A DNA stretch of 64,000 bases from Cricetomys ansorgei (lineage: Eukaryota > Chordata > Mammalia > Rodentia > Nesomyidae): NCBI GenBank assembly GCA_026225945.1, contig JAMJFZ010001816.1, positions 4,900,501 through 4,964,500 on the forward strand, given 5' to 3'. Shown piece after piece: positions 23,452-35,012 of this stretch (position 1 is the stretch's first letter; the number at the start of each line of letters is the position of its first letter). The notes beneath the pieces are model-generated. The model searched no databases and was not told where the DNA came from. It was given only the letters and a program-made list of their open reading frames with translations. The translations under genes were made by a program, and so were the position numbers.

Positions 23452-23825
23452 GGATGGAGAGATGGTTCAGCAATTAAAGATACAGGTTCCCTTAATGCAG
23501 TGGTTCTCAACCTGTGGGGTTGCAAACCCTTTGGGGTTTCACAGGAGTTGCCTAAGACCATCGGCATGAGGAACCGCATTAAGGGGTCATGACTTTAGGA
23601 AGGTTGAGAACCACTGCTTTGAGAGTTAAGGTTAAGGGTTCTCCTGCAGAGGATACAGGTTCAGTTCCCAGTGCCCATTTCAGGTGGCTCACAATCACTT
23701 GAAACTCCAGCTCCAGGGGATCTGACACCTTCGTCTGGACTCAGAGGGCACCTTGTACTCTACACATACCCTCCCATCACATAAGTGAATTGAAAGTCAT
23801 AAAAATCAATCTTTTAAAAGCCTGT
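23452..23825 (+). repeat. B3 SINE (plus), interrupted by a URR1 transposon
   Basis: The head GGATGGAGAGATGGTTCAGC is at 23453. After the URR1 insertion the element continues with CAGTTCCCAGTGCCC, AACTCCAGCTCCAGGGGATC and TGACACCTTCGTCTGG. Confidence 0.8.
23498..23616 (+). mobile_element. URR1 hAT transposon, short internally deleted copy
   Basis: The terminal inverted repeats CAGTGGTTCTCAACC and GGTTGAGAACCACTG are intact. At 119 bp it is about half the length of the other two copies. The flanking 8-mers (CCTTAATG and CTTTGAGA) match poorly, so the target duplication has decayed or the ends were reshaped. Confidence 0.88.
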
Positions 23826-25445
23826 ATTTGTGACAGAAGTCAGCGAAGTCAGTAAAAAAGATCTCAGAACGCACTGCATAATTAATAATTGGAATGTAAA
23901 ACCAAACTGATTATCTATGGCTTATTCAATGCTCTTATAACAATCTATTGAAAAGACTTCAGTTTGGCCTTTCATGAATTTACAGTTGTGGCTAATGGCC
24001 TGGGTAACCACAGATAGCCATGTCACAGTTCCTGGATCTGTAGGAGACATCAAAAGCTCAACAAAATCTTGACAGGGCTAAGCTTGGCTGAGTATTTATT
24101 ATTGGAAAATATTTATTGGGAAAAGCAGGAATGATGTATTGAGGTGTCTTTGAAATTTAGAATCCATATAAAGCTCAGAGCCCCTGGTCTCAGTACCGCA
24201 GTACCAACTCTTCTATTCAAGTTGCCTTTACTCTAGACCTGCCATAAATATTAGTTGAATGTGTCCCTGAAGTCTTTCCAGGAGGAAATATTCAGTTTAA
24301 CAAAATAAATAAGCTTTATATAAAATGACTTATAAAGCAACTTCTATAAAAATAAATGTTTGAGTTGTGTTGAGTTACACTGTCTTTTCCATTGGCCTGA
24401 GTTATTCTTAGTTTAATTTTTTGGTTTTGAACTCTCGTTTCTTGGCTCAATTACTTGCATTTTAAATGACATTAGCCTTTGATCTCAAACACGCCCTGAG
24501 AATCAGGAATGTTTGAATTGTGGTGTTTGTTGCTGTTGGCTACTGTTGGGTTTCTTCAATTTTATGATTGTATGATCAGATGCAAGCACAAATGTATTTT
24601 ATTTTTAAGCCCCAAACCCTCTCCAAGTATTTCTATTTCAAGCATCAGAAATTCTCTCCAGTTTGGATTTTATCTTTAGAAACTGAGATGAAATGTATTT
24701 CCGGTATATTAAATAGAATGATTTTCTGAGCACAAGGCAGTGAGCATCTTCACTGGGGTGTGGGTGTGTAAGAGTGACTTCAGCTGCAGAATGGGTTAAG
24801 CCCAGTGGTTCTGAAGGGAGCATCAGGCCTCATCTGACGGCTGATACTTGTCACAGTGGTTGTAACAAACCTTGGGAGTTCCAGCTCCAGCAGCTACCTG
24901 GAAAAGGGTTGTCATGAGGCTTAAAAGGGACAACTAAGGGTTTGGTATGAAAATCTTCAGTGCACGTGTGTCCTTTCTTTTTACAAGTCATCACAAATAA
25001 ACAAGGGCCTGTTGGGTGGAGGATTTTTCTAGCCTGGAGTGTTGTAAGGGAGGACTAAGTGAATATGGACTTTGATTTCAGTGTCAGGAAGGGGAATCAC
25101 ACAAATCAATTAGCAAGTGGGAAAGACGGCACTGCAAAGTAAATGTGCTACAGAACACCACATTAGACTGATATCCCAACAGAGTGACATAGGCCTGTGA
25201 ACAGTGAGTTCTGTGAATCCCTTAAGGAGTAGGGAAGAAGCCTGGGTTTTTGACATTAGTACAAGAAAACTGAATAATGTAGGCCAGACTTTTCATAGTA
25301 CTAATGTTTATATTCACAGTATCCTCCACAGTGACCAATGCACACGGGAGATAGAAGAGCTTGTTAAACAAGGAATGGAGCATGTTTTCATTGTAGAATT
25401 TAATGGGTTCTAGAATTGAGTCTTTGGTAGAATAGGCCTATAGGT
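23826..25445. other. Single-copy intron sequence
   Basis: Nothing recognisable was found here. Confidence 0.4.
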
Positions 25446-25848
25446 TGAAGGGTTCTTCCCCCTTCCCTGAAGATGTATGGAAGTTCTAAGCCCTCGTACC
25501 TCAGACTGTAACCATATTTAGGCGTATGATTGTTACAGATGTGATCGGTTCAGATGAGATCACCCTGGAGTAAAGTGGATCCCTGATCTAACATGACAAG
25601 TGTCTCTAGAAAATACCGACTGTGAGGAGACCTACATAGAGGCAGAAAACCAAATGAGGACGAGGTTGGGTTGATGTAGCTGCATCCAGGACAGTGTCCA
25701 TAGACGTCCCAGGAAGCATGACTTTATCAACATACTGCTCTCGGACTCCTGCCTCAGAACCGTGAGACAATAAATAAATAAATCTTTATTGGTTTAAGCC
25801 ATGAGGTATTCGTACTTTGTTGTGGTAGCCCTAGGAAACTCAACACAC
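25446..25848 (+). mobile_element. Ancient MaLR LTR (MLT1/MST-like, plus)
   Basis: Sense landmarks are CCCTCGTACCTCAGACTGTA, CCTGATCTAACATGACAAGT, CAGAACCGTGAGACAATAAA and TTTAAGCCATGAGG, ending near CTAGGAAACTCAACACAC. The AATAAA run is the LTR polyadenylation signal region. Confidence 0.85.
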
Positions 25849-26053
25849 ATAGGTAAATGTTTTTAGTTAATGATTGCTTTTTATCATCGCTATACCTTGA
25901 AATGAACGTAGGTTTACAGAAGGTACAAAGAGGCCCTCTATATTATCCTCCTGATTTCCCTCAGTGAGCCACCTCCCCTACAATGTCCGGACCAGGAAAC
26001 TGATGTTGATTCAGGCCAAAGGCCTTCTTAGTCAGATTTTTGACTGTTTTAAT

Positions 26054-26085
26054 TGTGTGTCTGTGTCTGTGTCTGTGTTTGTGTC

Positions 26086-26128
<43 letters not shown>

Positions 26129-26204
26129 CAGAGATAGACAAAGAGAGACAGAGACAGACAAAGAGACACACACAGACAGACAGGGACACAAAGACACACA
26201 GAGG
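26054..26204. repeat. Compound GTGTCT / GA / GACA microsatellite
   Basis: The tract passes from TGTGTC units to about 15 GA units and then to GACAGA and ACACAG variants. Confidence 0.93.
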
Positions 26205-27039
26205 GTGTGTCAGGTGTCTTCCTCAGTAGCTCTCCACCTGGGCTTCACCAGCTTCCTACAGGATGCTTTTCTGAATAGTGGGGCCTAGAGATGCTTTTGA
26301 GCCAAGTCAGATGCAAATAGTTTATTTTGAAGATACATCAGATGCCTCTTGTGGTAAGCCTGTGTATTCCATCATAAACACGCTGGCTCAGCTTGCCACT
26401 TCATTCCTGTGTTGTTCCCAACAGGAATCTTTCATTAACATCTCTTATCTGAGGTCCAGAAAAGGATTCTGAATGAACCAAGCCTTTTTTTTTTTTTTTT
26501 TTTTTTGTCCCTTTCTGGTTATCGGCAAGCCTGAGAATGAGTTCCTTAGAAAAGGTGGTTGCTTGGGTAAAGGGACTTGCCCAGGAGCGCTGGTTTCCTT
26601 TGACTCATTCAGCAGAGGTTTGTTGGTTGAAGTGGGTTCTGTGAAGGGTGTTTGTGTGAGGGTAGCTGCACCAAATATGTCAAATACTGAAAGGATTTCT
26701 GTATGAAAATGTGAGCTCGTAAGCTATGGTGTTTCATGTCCTTTCTTCCATGACTCCTTCCTAAGTCTCTTTAGCTATACTTCTCAGCTCATGGGAGCTG
26801 TGCATTACATGTATTTAGTTTTTAAACCAAAAGTGATGGGCTTTTCTTTGGAGATGGACCTTTGAGAAAATCATGAAGTATGTTCTGATCTATGGTAAGA
26901 AAGATTTATAGTACATGATTTTCTCAAACCATTCATGTGATTGTTTTTTCTAGAAGGTCAGAGAATATGTTCTCTTATATGTTTTAGTGATAAGACTTGT
27001 CTCACTTTACTGTTTTAAATGGTTTTTTTTTTTACTTTT
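26205..27039. other. Single-copy intron sequence with a poly-T tract
   Basis: A T-run of over 20 nt starts near 26486. Nothing else is recognised. Confidence 0.4.
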
Positions 27040-27238
27040 TATTAATTATTGTATGTGTGTGTGTGTGTGTGCACGCGCGCATGTGTGTGTAGGTATGTGC
27101 ATTCCACAGTGTGAGTGTGGACTTTAGAGGACAAATTGTGCTAGTTGGTTCTCTCCTACCATGTAGGTCTCTGGGATAAAACTCAGGTCACCAGACTCGA
27201 GGGCTAGTGGTATTACCTACGGAGCCATCAGCAGTCCT
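27040..27238 (-). repeat. B3-type SINE (minus) with GT tail
   Basis: A (GT)n and GCGCGC tract is followed by AAACTCAGGTCACCAGACTC and an antisense head near GGAGCCATCAGCAGTCC. Confidence 0.75.
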
Positions 27239-27656
27239 TACTTGATCAAGTCTTACTTTAAAAACAAATACATTCTTTCTATTTCTTCTGTGTTTTCTAT
27301 TTCAGAGAACTGTGCAAAAAAACAAAAAACATAACAAAAAACCAGAACCCTAACTAACCCAGGAGGTAGTGCCTCTTCCAGAATATTATCTGGTACTAAA
27401 TGTGAATATGTCCAACATATTGAAACTCAAAACCAACAATGTGGGAATAAAAGAATGTTCAACAACAAAGTAAAACCCTAAGGAACAGGCGAGCTATCCT
27501 GCTGGTGAAAAGAGCTGTTGAAGCAGAATAATGTTCATCATCGGGTACATTAGCCTGAATGAAATACAATATGTGTAGAAACAGCAAGGAGGTTATTAAC
27601 CCTAAAACTTTCAGCCATCTTGGACACCTGACAGTGTCTTTGTATTTAGGTAAATG
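27239..27656. other. Single-copy intron sequence
   Basis: An A/C-rich stretch lies near 27313-27350. Nothing else is recognised. Confidence 0.4.
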
Positions 27657-27876
27657 AAGGCTTCTCACCCTCAGCACCGTTAACATCTGGGGCAGGTAAT
27701 TCTTTATTGAGAGGTCTGCCCTGGGTGTTGTGGACTCTTCAGTAGCATCTTTAGTTTCTGAGACTCACTTGGTGACAGAAGTGCTTCCCTTTTCCATCAT
27801 TTGTGGTCACTAAACATGTCTTCTGATGTTGCCAGTGACCCCCTATGGGATAAAATCACCCGTGATTGAGAACTAC
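27657..27876 (-). mobile_element. MER5A hAT-Charlie transposon (minus, near full length)
   Basis: The sequence runs from CTTCTCACCCTCAGCACCGT and GGCAGGTAATTCTTTATTG through TGTGGTCACTAAACATGTCT and GATGTTGCCAGTGACCCCC to GATTGAGAACTACTG. This is the characteristic MER5A order in antisense, an element predating the eutherian radiation. Confidence 0.85.
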
Positions 27877-28136
27877 TGAGCTGAAGAATGAAGGCCTTGA
27901 GCACCAGGCCTTTCTACAAGGATCATTTGGCTGACTGCCTATAGACTTCATCTCCTCACATTTTCCATTTCAATTGTGATTTCCCTTTGAAAAGCAGTGG
28001 CGTTTTAGAAAATGTGGTTGGACTCATTTGCTTGAATATCAGTGGGGTCCATGGAAAAATTCCTAGTGTGTCCAAATCCGTATGAAAATAGGGGCTGAAT
28101 TGAATATGTTTGATATAAAGAATTATATTTGCCCTC

Positions 28137-28285
28137 TTGCCTGGCATGGGGATTCATACCTATAATCTCAGCACTCAGGAAGTTGAAGCAGGAGAATCAT
28201 GATGAGTTCAGTCAGGGCCTGCTTAGAGGCCAGCTTCAGCTATATAGCCAATAGTGTATCAATTAAAAATAAATTAACTCTTAGG
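28137..28285 (+). repeat. Old B1/proto-B1 SINE (plus)
   Basis: CTATAATCTCAGCACTCAGG and GAAGCAGGAGAATCATGA are followed by a degraded arm and an A-rich tail. Confidence 0.75.
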
Positions 28286-29014
28286 GGTAGAATGTACAAG
28301 GTTTGTATTTGAGTACGTTGATGCTGAGAAGACAAATTTCCTAGCTTACCCTGTTTCTCTTGCCTTTGCGATGGCTGCTCCGGGAAAGAAGCAGGCCCTG
28401 GGTCCTTGCTGAGTGCCATTCTCCAGGTTGGTTGGAGTTAACGTGTGCTCCTGTGACACTGTCTGCTCTCCAGCCTTCACTTTCCTGTGCACTGGGTGTC
28501 AGCAGGAGGATGTGACCGAGGGGAGTCTTGTTCTGCTTCTGCTTGTCCCTTCCCAGAAGCTGTGGAAACTTGGCCTGGGACCCTGCTGTCAAACTGACAT
28601 CATGCTTGGTATTGTTTGCTTTAAGCTGTGTGCAGACTAACTCTATATACCACCACCCAACATTTTTCCCCCCTTTTTGGGAAGGAGTGAAAATTTGTAG
28701 GCAATGGTGCTTTTGTTTTTTCCAGAAGTGAATCTAAAGTGTGAAACCTTAAGAGAGAATATTCTTTGGGGGAAAAAAAACACCCGATTTTGTTTCTTCC
28801 TTTCTCTCTTCTAGAGTGGGATAATTTAAGAAGTACAAATATAATGAGCCAAAGAAAACCAATGCTCCTGACCACAGCCCGCTTATCCAAAACAACTACC
28901 TTCTTAGGGAACTCACTCTCTGGCTCACCACCGACCTGCATGGGTCTCAGAGGAAGTACCTCCTTAGTGATAATGGACAGATGCATTTAGGGTCATATTC
29001 GGTGTTTAAGAATA
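28286..29014. other. Single-copy intron sequence
   Basis: Nothing recognisable was found here. Confidence 0.4.
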
Positions 29015-29130
29015 GAAGACGCTGGAGGTGTAGGTTAATCTTTCCCTAACATATCTAAGGCCCCAGGTTCCATGTGTTCCTCAGTTAGCCCGACAAACAG
29101 TCAAGCAAACAAAACAAAGCAAACAGAAGG
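29015..29130 (+). repeat. ID-like SINE (plus), diverged
   Basis: GACGCTGGAGGTGTAGGTTA and GGCCCCAGGTTCCATGTG have the spacing of an ID head. The tail is CAAA-rich. Confidence 0.55.
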
Positions 29131-29679
29131 CTGACAGCAAGTGGGAGCCTAAGAAGCTTATAGCAGGAAATGGAGGAGCCAGGGAGGTTAGAGTGATCTG
29201 CTCTCCCTTCAGGAATTCTTTTGCTGATTCTGTAGATGAGTCTGAGGGGTTCTACCTCAGAATATCTGGAAAGGCTTTACCTAGTGAATTCTCTTGGATT
29301 TGTGCATCCTTGCCTGTTCCATTACTCAGCCAATAAGACTAGCTGATTCTGACAGCTGTGTTCTCCATCTCCAGAGCGATGGAAATCAACTATTATAAAC
29401 TAGGAACAGCGTGGAGGGGTGTCGGCAAGCCCCTCCTGTGATGGGCTGCCTACTCACGCTCGACTCTCCTTTTATTGTCAAGATTTTGCATTTTACCACA
29501 TTTGGTAATTAGTGAAGGTTCTATGCTTCTGTGAGTTTTCATGCTGTTTAATTTTTATTTCTCTCAAATCACCACCTTGGATCAATTTTATATCTATTGC
29601 ATTAGACCTTGATGTTCCATTGAGTTAAAAGATGAGTCTCTCTCTTTCTTCCCCCATTTCCAAATACAGTGAATATTAG
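29131..29679. other. Single-copy intron sequence
   Basis: Nothing recognisable was found here. Confidence 0.4.
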
Positions 29680-29861
29680 AAGAAGAAGAAGATAATGATG
29701 ATGATAATATTTTGGTTTTTTGAGACAGAATTTCTCTGAATAGCCCTGGCTCTCTTGGAACTCACTCTGTAGACCAGGCTGGCCTTGAACTCAGAGTTCT
29801 GCCTGCCTCTGCCTCTGCATCCCAAGTGCTGAGATTAAAGGTGTGCCCCACACTGCCTGGC
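29680..29861 (-). repeat. GAA/GAT microsatellite and B1 SINE (minus)
   Basis: A (GAA)n(GAT)n tract (29680-29707) is followed by a T-tail and a complete antisense B1. The B1 includes GTAGACCAGGCTGGCCTTGA and CCCAAGTGCTGAGATTAAAG. Confidence 0.9.
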
Positions 29862-29985
29862 AAACTGCTTCATTATTAAACTACACTGAAGTAATGTCTC
29901 TCTAAGGGACCACAAACTACATTTACAAGTTGTGTAACTTTGACTCAAATGCTAAAATTGCTCTATTGTCATTCTCATTCAAAAT

Positions 29986-30092
29986 TTTTATTTATTTACT
30001 TATTTCATTTTGAGGCTGTGTCATAATGTAGCCCAGCCTGGTCTCAAATGCCCAATTATCTAGCTTTAGCCTCCCATATACTGAGATTCATT
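29986..30092 (-). repeat. Old B1/proto-B1 SINE (minus)
   Basis: A TTTA-rich tail precedes GAGGCTGTGTCATAATGTAG and CAGCCTGGTCTCAAATGCCC. Confidence 0.65.
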
Positions 30093-30614
30093 GTTTTGTC
30101 ATAAACTTAAGCACTGTTAGCAGAAGCCCTGAGTACTATAGCTTCTAAGTAAAGCATAAATAATATTGCAGTATTAATATTATTGCATTGCTTACTTATA
30201 TAAGAAATTACAGCATGAAAAGTAAATTAAGCATCTACTGAAAATAAGATTACATTATGAATCAAAAATGATGTTTTCCATGGATTTATATTAATTTATT
30301 TATTTTGGTAATGTATGTTTCCCTGGGATTTCTATGGATCACTATCTATATTCTGAAACAGTCCCAGGATTATCCAGCATCGATCTGTTGACTAGGCCAG
30401 GGGATGTGTGTTGGCCATCTTGTTGGTAACAAACATTAGACACCAATGCCAAATGCCTAACCACTTCCATATGAAGAAGCCAATGGCATTGAGCTATTTA
30501 CAAAGCATTCCCAGGGGGCTTCAAGCCTTCTTATCTCTTTGCTTCTCTCCTCCTTTCAATTAAAAAAAAAAAAAGTGTTATCAAGACTGGGAATTTAAAG
30601 CTCATTGTCAGTCT
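30093..30614. other. AT-rich single-copy intron sequence
   Basis: Nothing recognisable was found here. Confidence 0.4.
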
Positions 30615-30822
30615 TGAATTGTTTTATTTTGTGTGTGCGATGTGTATGTGTCTGTGATGTGCATGCCTATGGTTGGGGGGGGGGCACATGCCGTGGCACG
30701 TGTGTGGGGATCAAAAGACGGTTGTCTTCTTCCACCCTTCTGTAGGCTCTGGGGACTGAATTTGGGTCGCCAGGCTTGCAGAGCCAGCACCTATACCTTC
30801 TGAGTCACCCTACTGGTCCCTT
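30615..30822 (-). repeat. B3-type SINE (minus)
   Basis: A GT-rich tail (with a G-run near 30675) precedes GGGTCGCCAGGCTTGCAGAG and an antisense head near CTGAGTCACCCTACTGGTCCC. Confidence 0.8.
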
Positions 30823-31991
30823 GAGTTGTCGCTGATACCCAGCAGTGATGTAGTGCAGTAAAGCAGGAAACTCCTGTTTTATTTCTAGCCACAATCTCTT
30901 ACTCATGGCGCTGGCACAAGTTCAGGAGTGCTTCCCTAGAGCTCCCAAACCTGCTTGTTTTTAAGTCTGAGATCAACGTTTATACACCAAGTTTCTGCCT
31001 TGAGGGCAACTTCTTTTATTCCTTTATATCATTAATGAGTTAGAATTGCTAAAGCAATGCTATAACTTGTACAGTTAAAATAATTAATCAAAAAAATTGA
31101 TTCAGTATCTATGTAGGATTATCTCACAGTTCCATTCTAATAGATGTGGGCCAGCCCCTTTAAAGGTAATTCTTGTTAAGTAGAAATTGCCAGTTGGGGA
31201 GCAAATGAAGTCGAGAAGACATAGAATGGAAGGTTTGAAACTGGCTCGAGGCCCTGGTCCCTTGATAAGTGTCAGGAAGGCCCTCCCTTCCTGGAAACAT
31301 TTATTGAATGCTTACCATGAGGTCAGGCTGCTTTCTCACACTTGGGACAAGGCTACAAAGAAGGCAGAGAAAGTTGCTCTCTCTGGGAGCCAGCATTCCC
31401 TACAGTGAGGTGAGAGCGATTGGGGTCTGTGTTGGGAAAGCGTTGGGGTCTGCAAATGAATAATGTTTTGATAGGTGCCAATAACTCCAGTGAAGAAAAT
31501 ATTAGCACTTCCTTAGTCGCCAACAATTATAGAGAGAGTACTGTAAGTGGATATGGAGCGATTCTGATGAGAGTCCTGAATGAAGGGCGTATGAGGAGTA
31601 AGCTTTGGGAGGTGGGAGCCGCTGGGAGTTTTTTAGATCTAAGGAAGAGAGTAGGGGTTTATAAAGGACCATAGGTATGATGGGGCGAGGAGAGGTGGGT
31701 AAGCCAGACCAGAGGGAGTCCTGTGGGCTCTGGTGTGCAAATCATAGTTCAGAGCTTTAGGGGCTGTTCTGAGAGCAATGTAATTTGTTCTAGGTTCATG
31801 GCCGCCTGTGGTCAGGGGTGCACATTATCTGTGAGTACACGTAAGAAGCCGTGTACTGTGTATTTTAAATGGGTGAATTATACGGCGCATGTTACATCTG
31901 AATAGAACTGCTGAAGTATGTCCACTGTTGCTACTTGAAGAACGGACGGCAAGAAACCAGAAAGAGGGAAAGCCAGCTGAATATTTCAGTG
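30823..31991. other. Single-copy intron sequence
   Basis: Nothing recognisable was found here. ORFs of 60-84 codons look random. Confidence 0.4.
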
Positions 31992-32415
31992 ATAGCCGTG
32001 GCTCATTCTCTGTGTCAGCTTGACTGGGATGTGGGATGCCCAGAGACTGGCTCAACTGTGGTTCTGGGCAATGTTGCGAGCGCGTATTTAGATGACATTA
32101 ACATTTGAATCAGTAGATGAAGGATAGCAGATGGAGTGTGCTTCATCCAATCAGCTGATTGCCCTGTAGGAGAAGGCTGGCCCTCCTAGGGAGAGGGAGC
32201 TCTTCTGCCTGAGCAGCCATACTGGTTTTTCCTCCTTTTGATTTGAACTGAAGGATCGGTTGTTCTTGACTGTTGGCTCAAAGACTGCTGCTCACACCCT
32301 TCCATCAGCTTTCCTGTTCTTCAGGTCTTCAGACTTTGGGATGGCGCCACGCCATTGACTCTCCCGAATCTTCCACTTGGGACATTTCATGCTCCTTAAT
32401 TGCTTATGATAAGCC
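31992..32415 (+). mobile_element. Ancient ERVL LTR (MLT2-like, plus)
   Basis: Landmarks are TGTGTCAGCTTGACTGGGAT, ACATTTGAATCAGTAGATGA, TTCATCCAATCAGCTGATTG and a later TTTGGGATGG block. The 3' end is eroded. Confidence 0.72.
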
Positions 32416-32462
32416 CCCACTTTAACACTTAGCTTTTTTTCACTACTATATTTTTTTATCCC

Positions 32463-32491
32463 TTTACTTTATGTGTATGTGTGTGTGTGTA

Positions 32492-32522
<31 letters not shown>

Positions 32523-32680
32523 GTGTGCGCACGCATGTGCACCAGTGCCCATTTATAGAGATCAGAGCGCAACTTTTAGGAGATGGTTCTTTCCTTTCAG
32601 GTGGGTTCTGGGGATTGCCCTCAAATTGTCAGGGTTGGCAGCAAGCACCTTCACCTGCTGAACCATTTAGTGAGCCCTTT
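32463..32680 (-). repeat. B3-type SINE (minus) with GT/GTAT tail
   Basis: The GT microsatellite tail (about 32470-32530) leads into AGATGGTTCTTTCCTTTCAG and an antisense head ending CTGAACCATTTAGTGAGCCC. Confidence 0.8.
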
Positions 32681-32877
32681 CTATGTTCCTCCTGTTGATT
32701 CTCCTTCTCTGGATAGTTGGGCTGATGCAGTCTTCCAGGCAAGAAGAGATAATGTCATCAGGGACAAATGAGAAGTTGGAAGGCTTTCTATATGCTTTGA
32801 GTGGAGAGGGCATAGGGGCTCCTTGTACTAGGAGAGCACTGGGGACTTTTGCATTTGTTATTTTATGAAACAGAAAT

Positions 32878-33022
32878 AGGGGCTGTTGGTATACCCCTGT
32901 GATATCCGATTTCTAGAGATGGAGGCAGGAGGGCACAGATGTCCTCAGTTACATAGCAAATTTGAGGCCAGCCTGGACTTCATGGGACCCCATCTTAAAT
33001 AAACAGAAACAATAAATAAATA
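32878..33022 (+). repeat. Old B1/proto-B1 SINE (plus)
   Basis: GGAGGCAGGAGGGCACAGAT and TTTGAGGCCAGCCTGGACTT are recognisable. The tail is AATAAATAAATAAG. Confidence 0.72.
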
Positions 33023-33810
33023 AGCACGGGTTACTGGAGGGTCAGTGGGAGGCAGCTACCAAGACTGTGGGCTGGCTGATATCAAGTAAAGAAAGTCAAG
33101 AAAAATGAATAAAAATTAAAAAGTAAGCGATATCAATTCTAGCCATAGTTCCCTAGCAACATTAGCAGGAAGAAAAAAAAATTAAATACACATTTTTTTT
33201 CTTCTATAAAAAAAAAAAAAAAAAACAAGAAAAAAACAAAACAAGAAAATACCACCACTAGCAGCTCACTCGTTTACCAGAAGCACTTGGTGCCCCAGGG
33301 AGTGCAGGAGACCCACTAGAGGTGAAACGGCCCCAGAAAGGGTTCAGAGGCTCTGTACATGGCTTTTTAAGATTTCATGTCATGTGCACTCACCTTGAGA
33401 TTTTGGTGGCTGACATCTTTTGAGAGACAGCAATCAATACTGGGCTCACTTTCCCGTTGGCAAACCTTGACCCGGAGCCCTGCAGGCAGGGTGGAGTTCT
33501 CTGGCTTCTGTGGTCTCTTGTCATTGCCCAGGCAATGTGCCATTTTATTAATGAATATTTTTTTGTCTTTATACCACTAATCTTCCCCTTTGGTGCATCT
33601 GCCTTAATTCTGGCAAGATGCATGCTCTTAGGGCCTTGGAATAGTCCGATGCAGGAAAAGCTGTCTCCATGATAGTGTCTATAGATGAATCTTAAATAGT
33701 TGGTACAGAAGCCAGAATGTTTGAGTTTATGGCAACTTTAAGAAGAATTACTGGTAGTTTATTGTAAAGCTTTATACTTGTCCTGTTTATATTTTAAAAA
33801 GATGAGACGA
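33023..33810. other. Single-copy intron sequence with an A-rich tract
   Basis: T/A homopolymer-rich sequence occupies about 33191-33250. Nothing else is recognised. Confidence 0.4.
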
Positions 33811-33972
33811 AAACACCCACAATGGGCTGGGCCCCTCCCCCACGAGTCACTAATTAAGAAAATGCTCTACAAGCTTGCCTGCAGCCTGATTTTATGGAAA
33901 TGTTTTCACAGTTGAGGTTCCCTCCTCTCAGGTGGCTATGGGTTGTCTTAGGTTGACATAGCCTGCACATAC
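33811..33972 (-). mobile_element. Rodent ERVL-type LTR fragment (minus)
   Basis: CCCACAATGGGCTGGGCCCC, TCACTAATTAAGAAAATGC and GAGGTTCCCTCCTCTCAGG are the antisense of the LTR found at 44982-45607. Only the 5' end of the LTR is present. Confidence 0.82.
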
Positions 33973-34101
33973 TCCTCAAGTCTATGACCGTAAAGTCCGA
34001 GCTGTGGCCATGGGCCCATGATGGATTTCAATGTGGCTTTCTTCCTCCTTTATTGTTTGGTGCAGTGATGTGTCTTTGACTGAGGCTCACTACGTTTCAG
34101 C

Positions 34102-34692
34102 TGTTGGACCTCAGAGATCCAAACTGGGACCCCCAAGACCCAAACCGGAACGCCGCACCCCCACAGAGACTCACAGACGATATCGATGCAAATAGCAAGA
34201 GGATTTATTCCAGTATACTGGGGCCGTTCTAACACGCAGGATAGAAGCGACCACCAGGAGCAAATGGTGAAGGTTTTTATACAGTTGAAACGGTTGCTAG
34301 GCACAAACCGAGTTGGGACAAGTTGATTGTTTCCCAAATTGTTTTCCCATTTTGATAGGCAGGGGCCAGTTAACCTTTAAACTGATTGGTGCTGGCATAT
34401 AGCAAGGTTGCGGGCTCCTAGAAAATGTAAACTTTAGGGTCTTAGTCAATGTGGGTGGGGGGAAGACTCTTAGCCCGAGGCCATGGGCTGCCTACGTGGG
34501 GAAACTCTTTTAGCCCAAGGCCGTCTTGTTTGTCTTAGAAAGTGTTTTTCTTTAACTCTGGGAACTGTTTTGGGTCACGGTGCTCCTGGCTTGGGCCTAC
34601 ACAATTTTGGTGCTCTTAGAAGCCTGACTAAAGTTGGCTGCTTTGGTCTTTTTCTATACTAGGGACCTGAATCTTAAGGTGGGACCCCCACA
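34102..34692 (-). mobile_element. Gammaretrovirus-like (ERV1) solo LTR (minus), perfect 4-bp duplication
   Basis: Read on the minus strand the 591-bp unit begins TGTGGGGGTCCCACC and ends GGTCCAACA. It has a TATAAAAA box (34274-34281) and, about 70 nt further on, an AATAAA signal (34204-34209). A CTCTTGC motif follows that signal, the layout of gammaretroviral LTRs. Exact CAGC copies flank it at 34098-34101 and 34693-34696. There is no interior and no coding sequence. Confidence 0.85.
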
Positions 34693-34797
34693 CAGCAACC
34701 TCAGATATGGACAGGATGTCTCTGGCTATAGATAAGAGGATCTCATATTCTTTGGATACCTTTAGGTTGTAGTATCTAGCATTAAGAGTTGGAATTA

Positions 34798-35012
34798 AGC
34801 TGGGCATAGTGGCACATGCCTTTAATCCCAGCACTTGTTGGTAGAGGCAAGCAGATCTCTGGGAGTTTGGATCTCTGGGAGTTCGAAGCCAGTCTGATCT
34901 ACAAAGTGAGTTTCGGGATAGCCAGGTCTACGTAGAAAAACTCTGTCTTCAGACAAACAACAACAAACAAACCCAAAACAGAACAAACAAAAAAGCAGAA
35001 CAACAACAACAA
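34798..35012 (+). repeat. B1 SINE (plus) with a small internal duplication
   Basis: The element runs from AGCTGGGCATAGTGGCACAT to AGAAAAACTCTGTCTTCAG, with a CAA/CAAA tail. GATCTCTGGGAGTT occurs twice in a row near 34855-34885, a local duplication inside the element. Confidence 0.92.

Noticed and set aside
28341..28640. Possible processed pseudogene with overlapping ORFs on both strands
   Set aside because: There is no recognisable protein, no A-tail at a consistent end and no target duplication.
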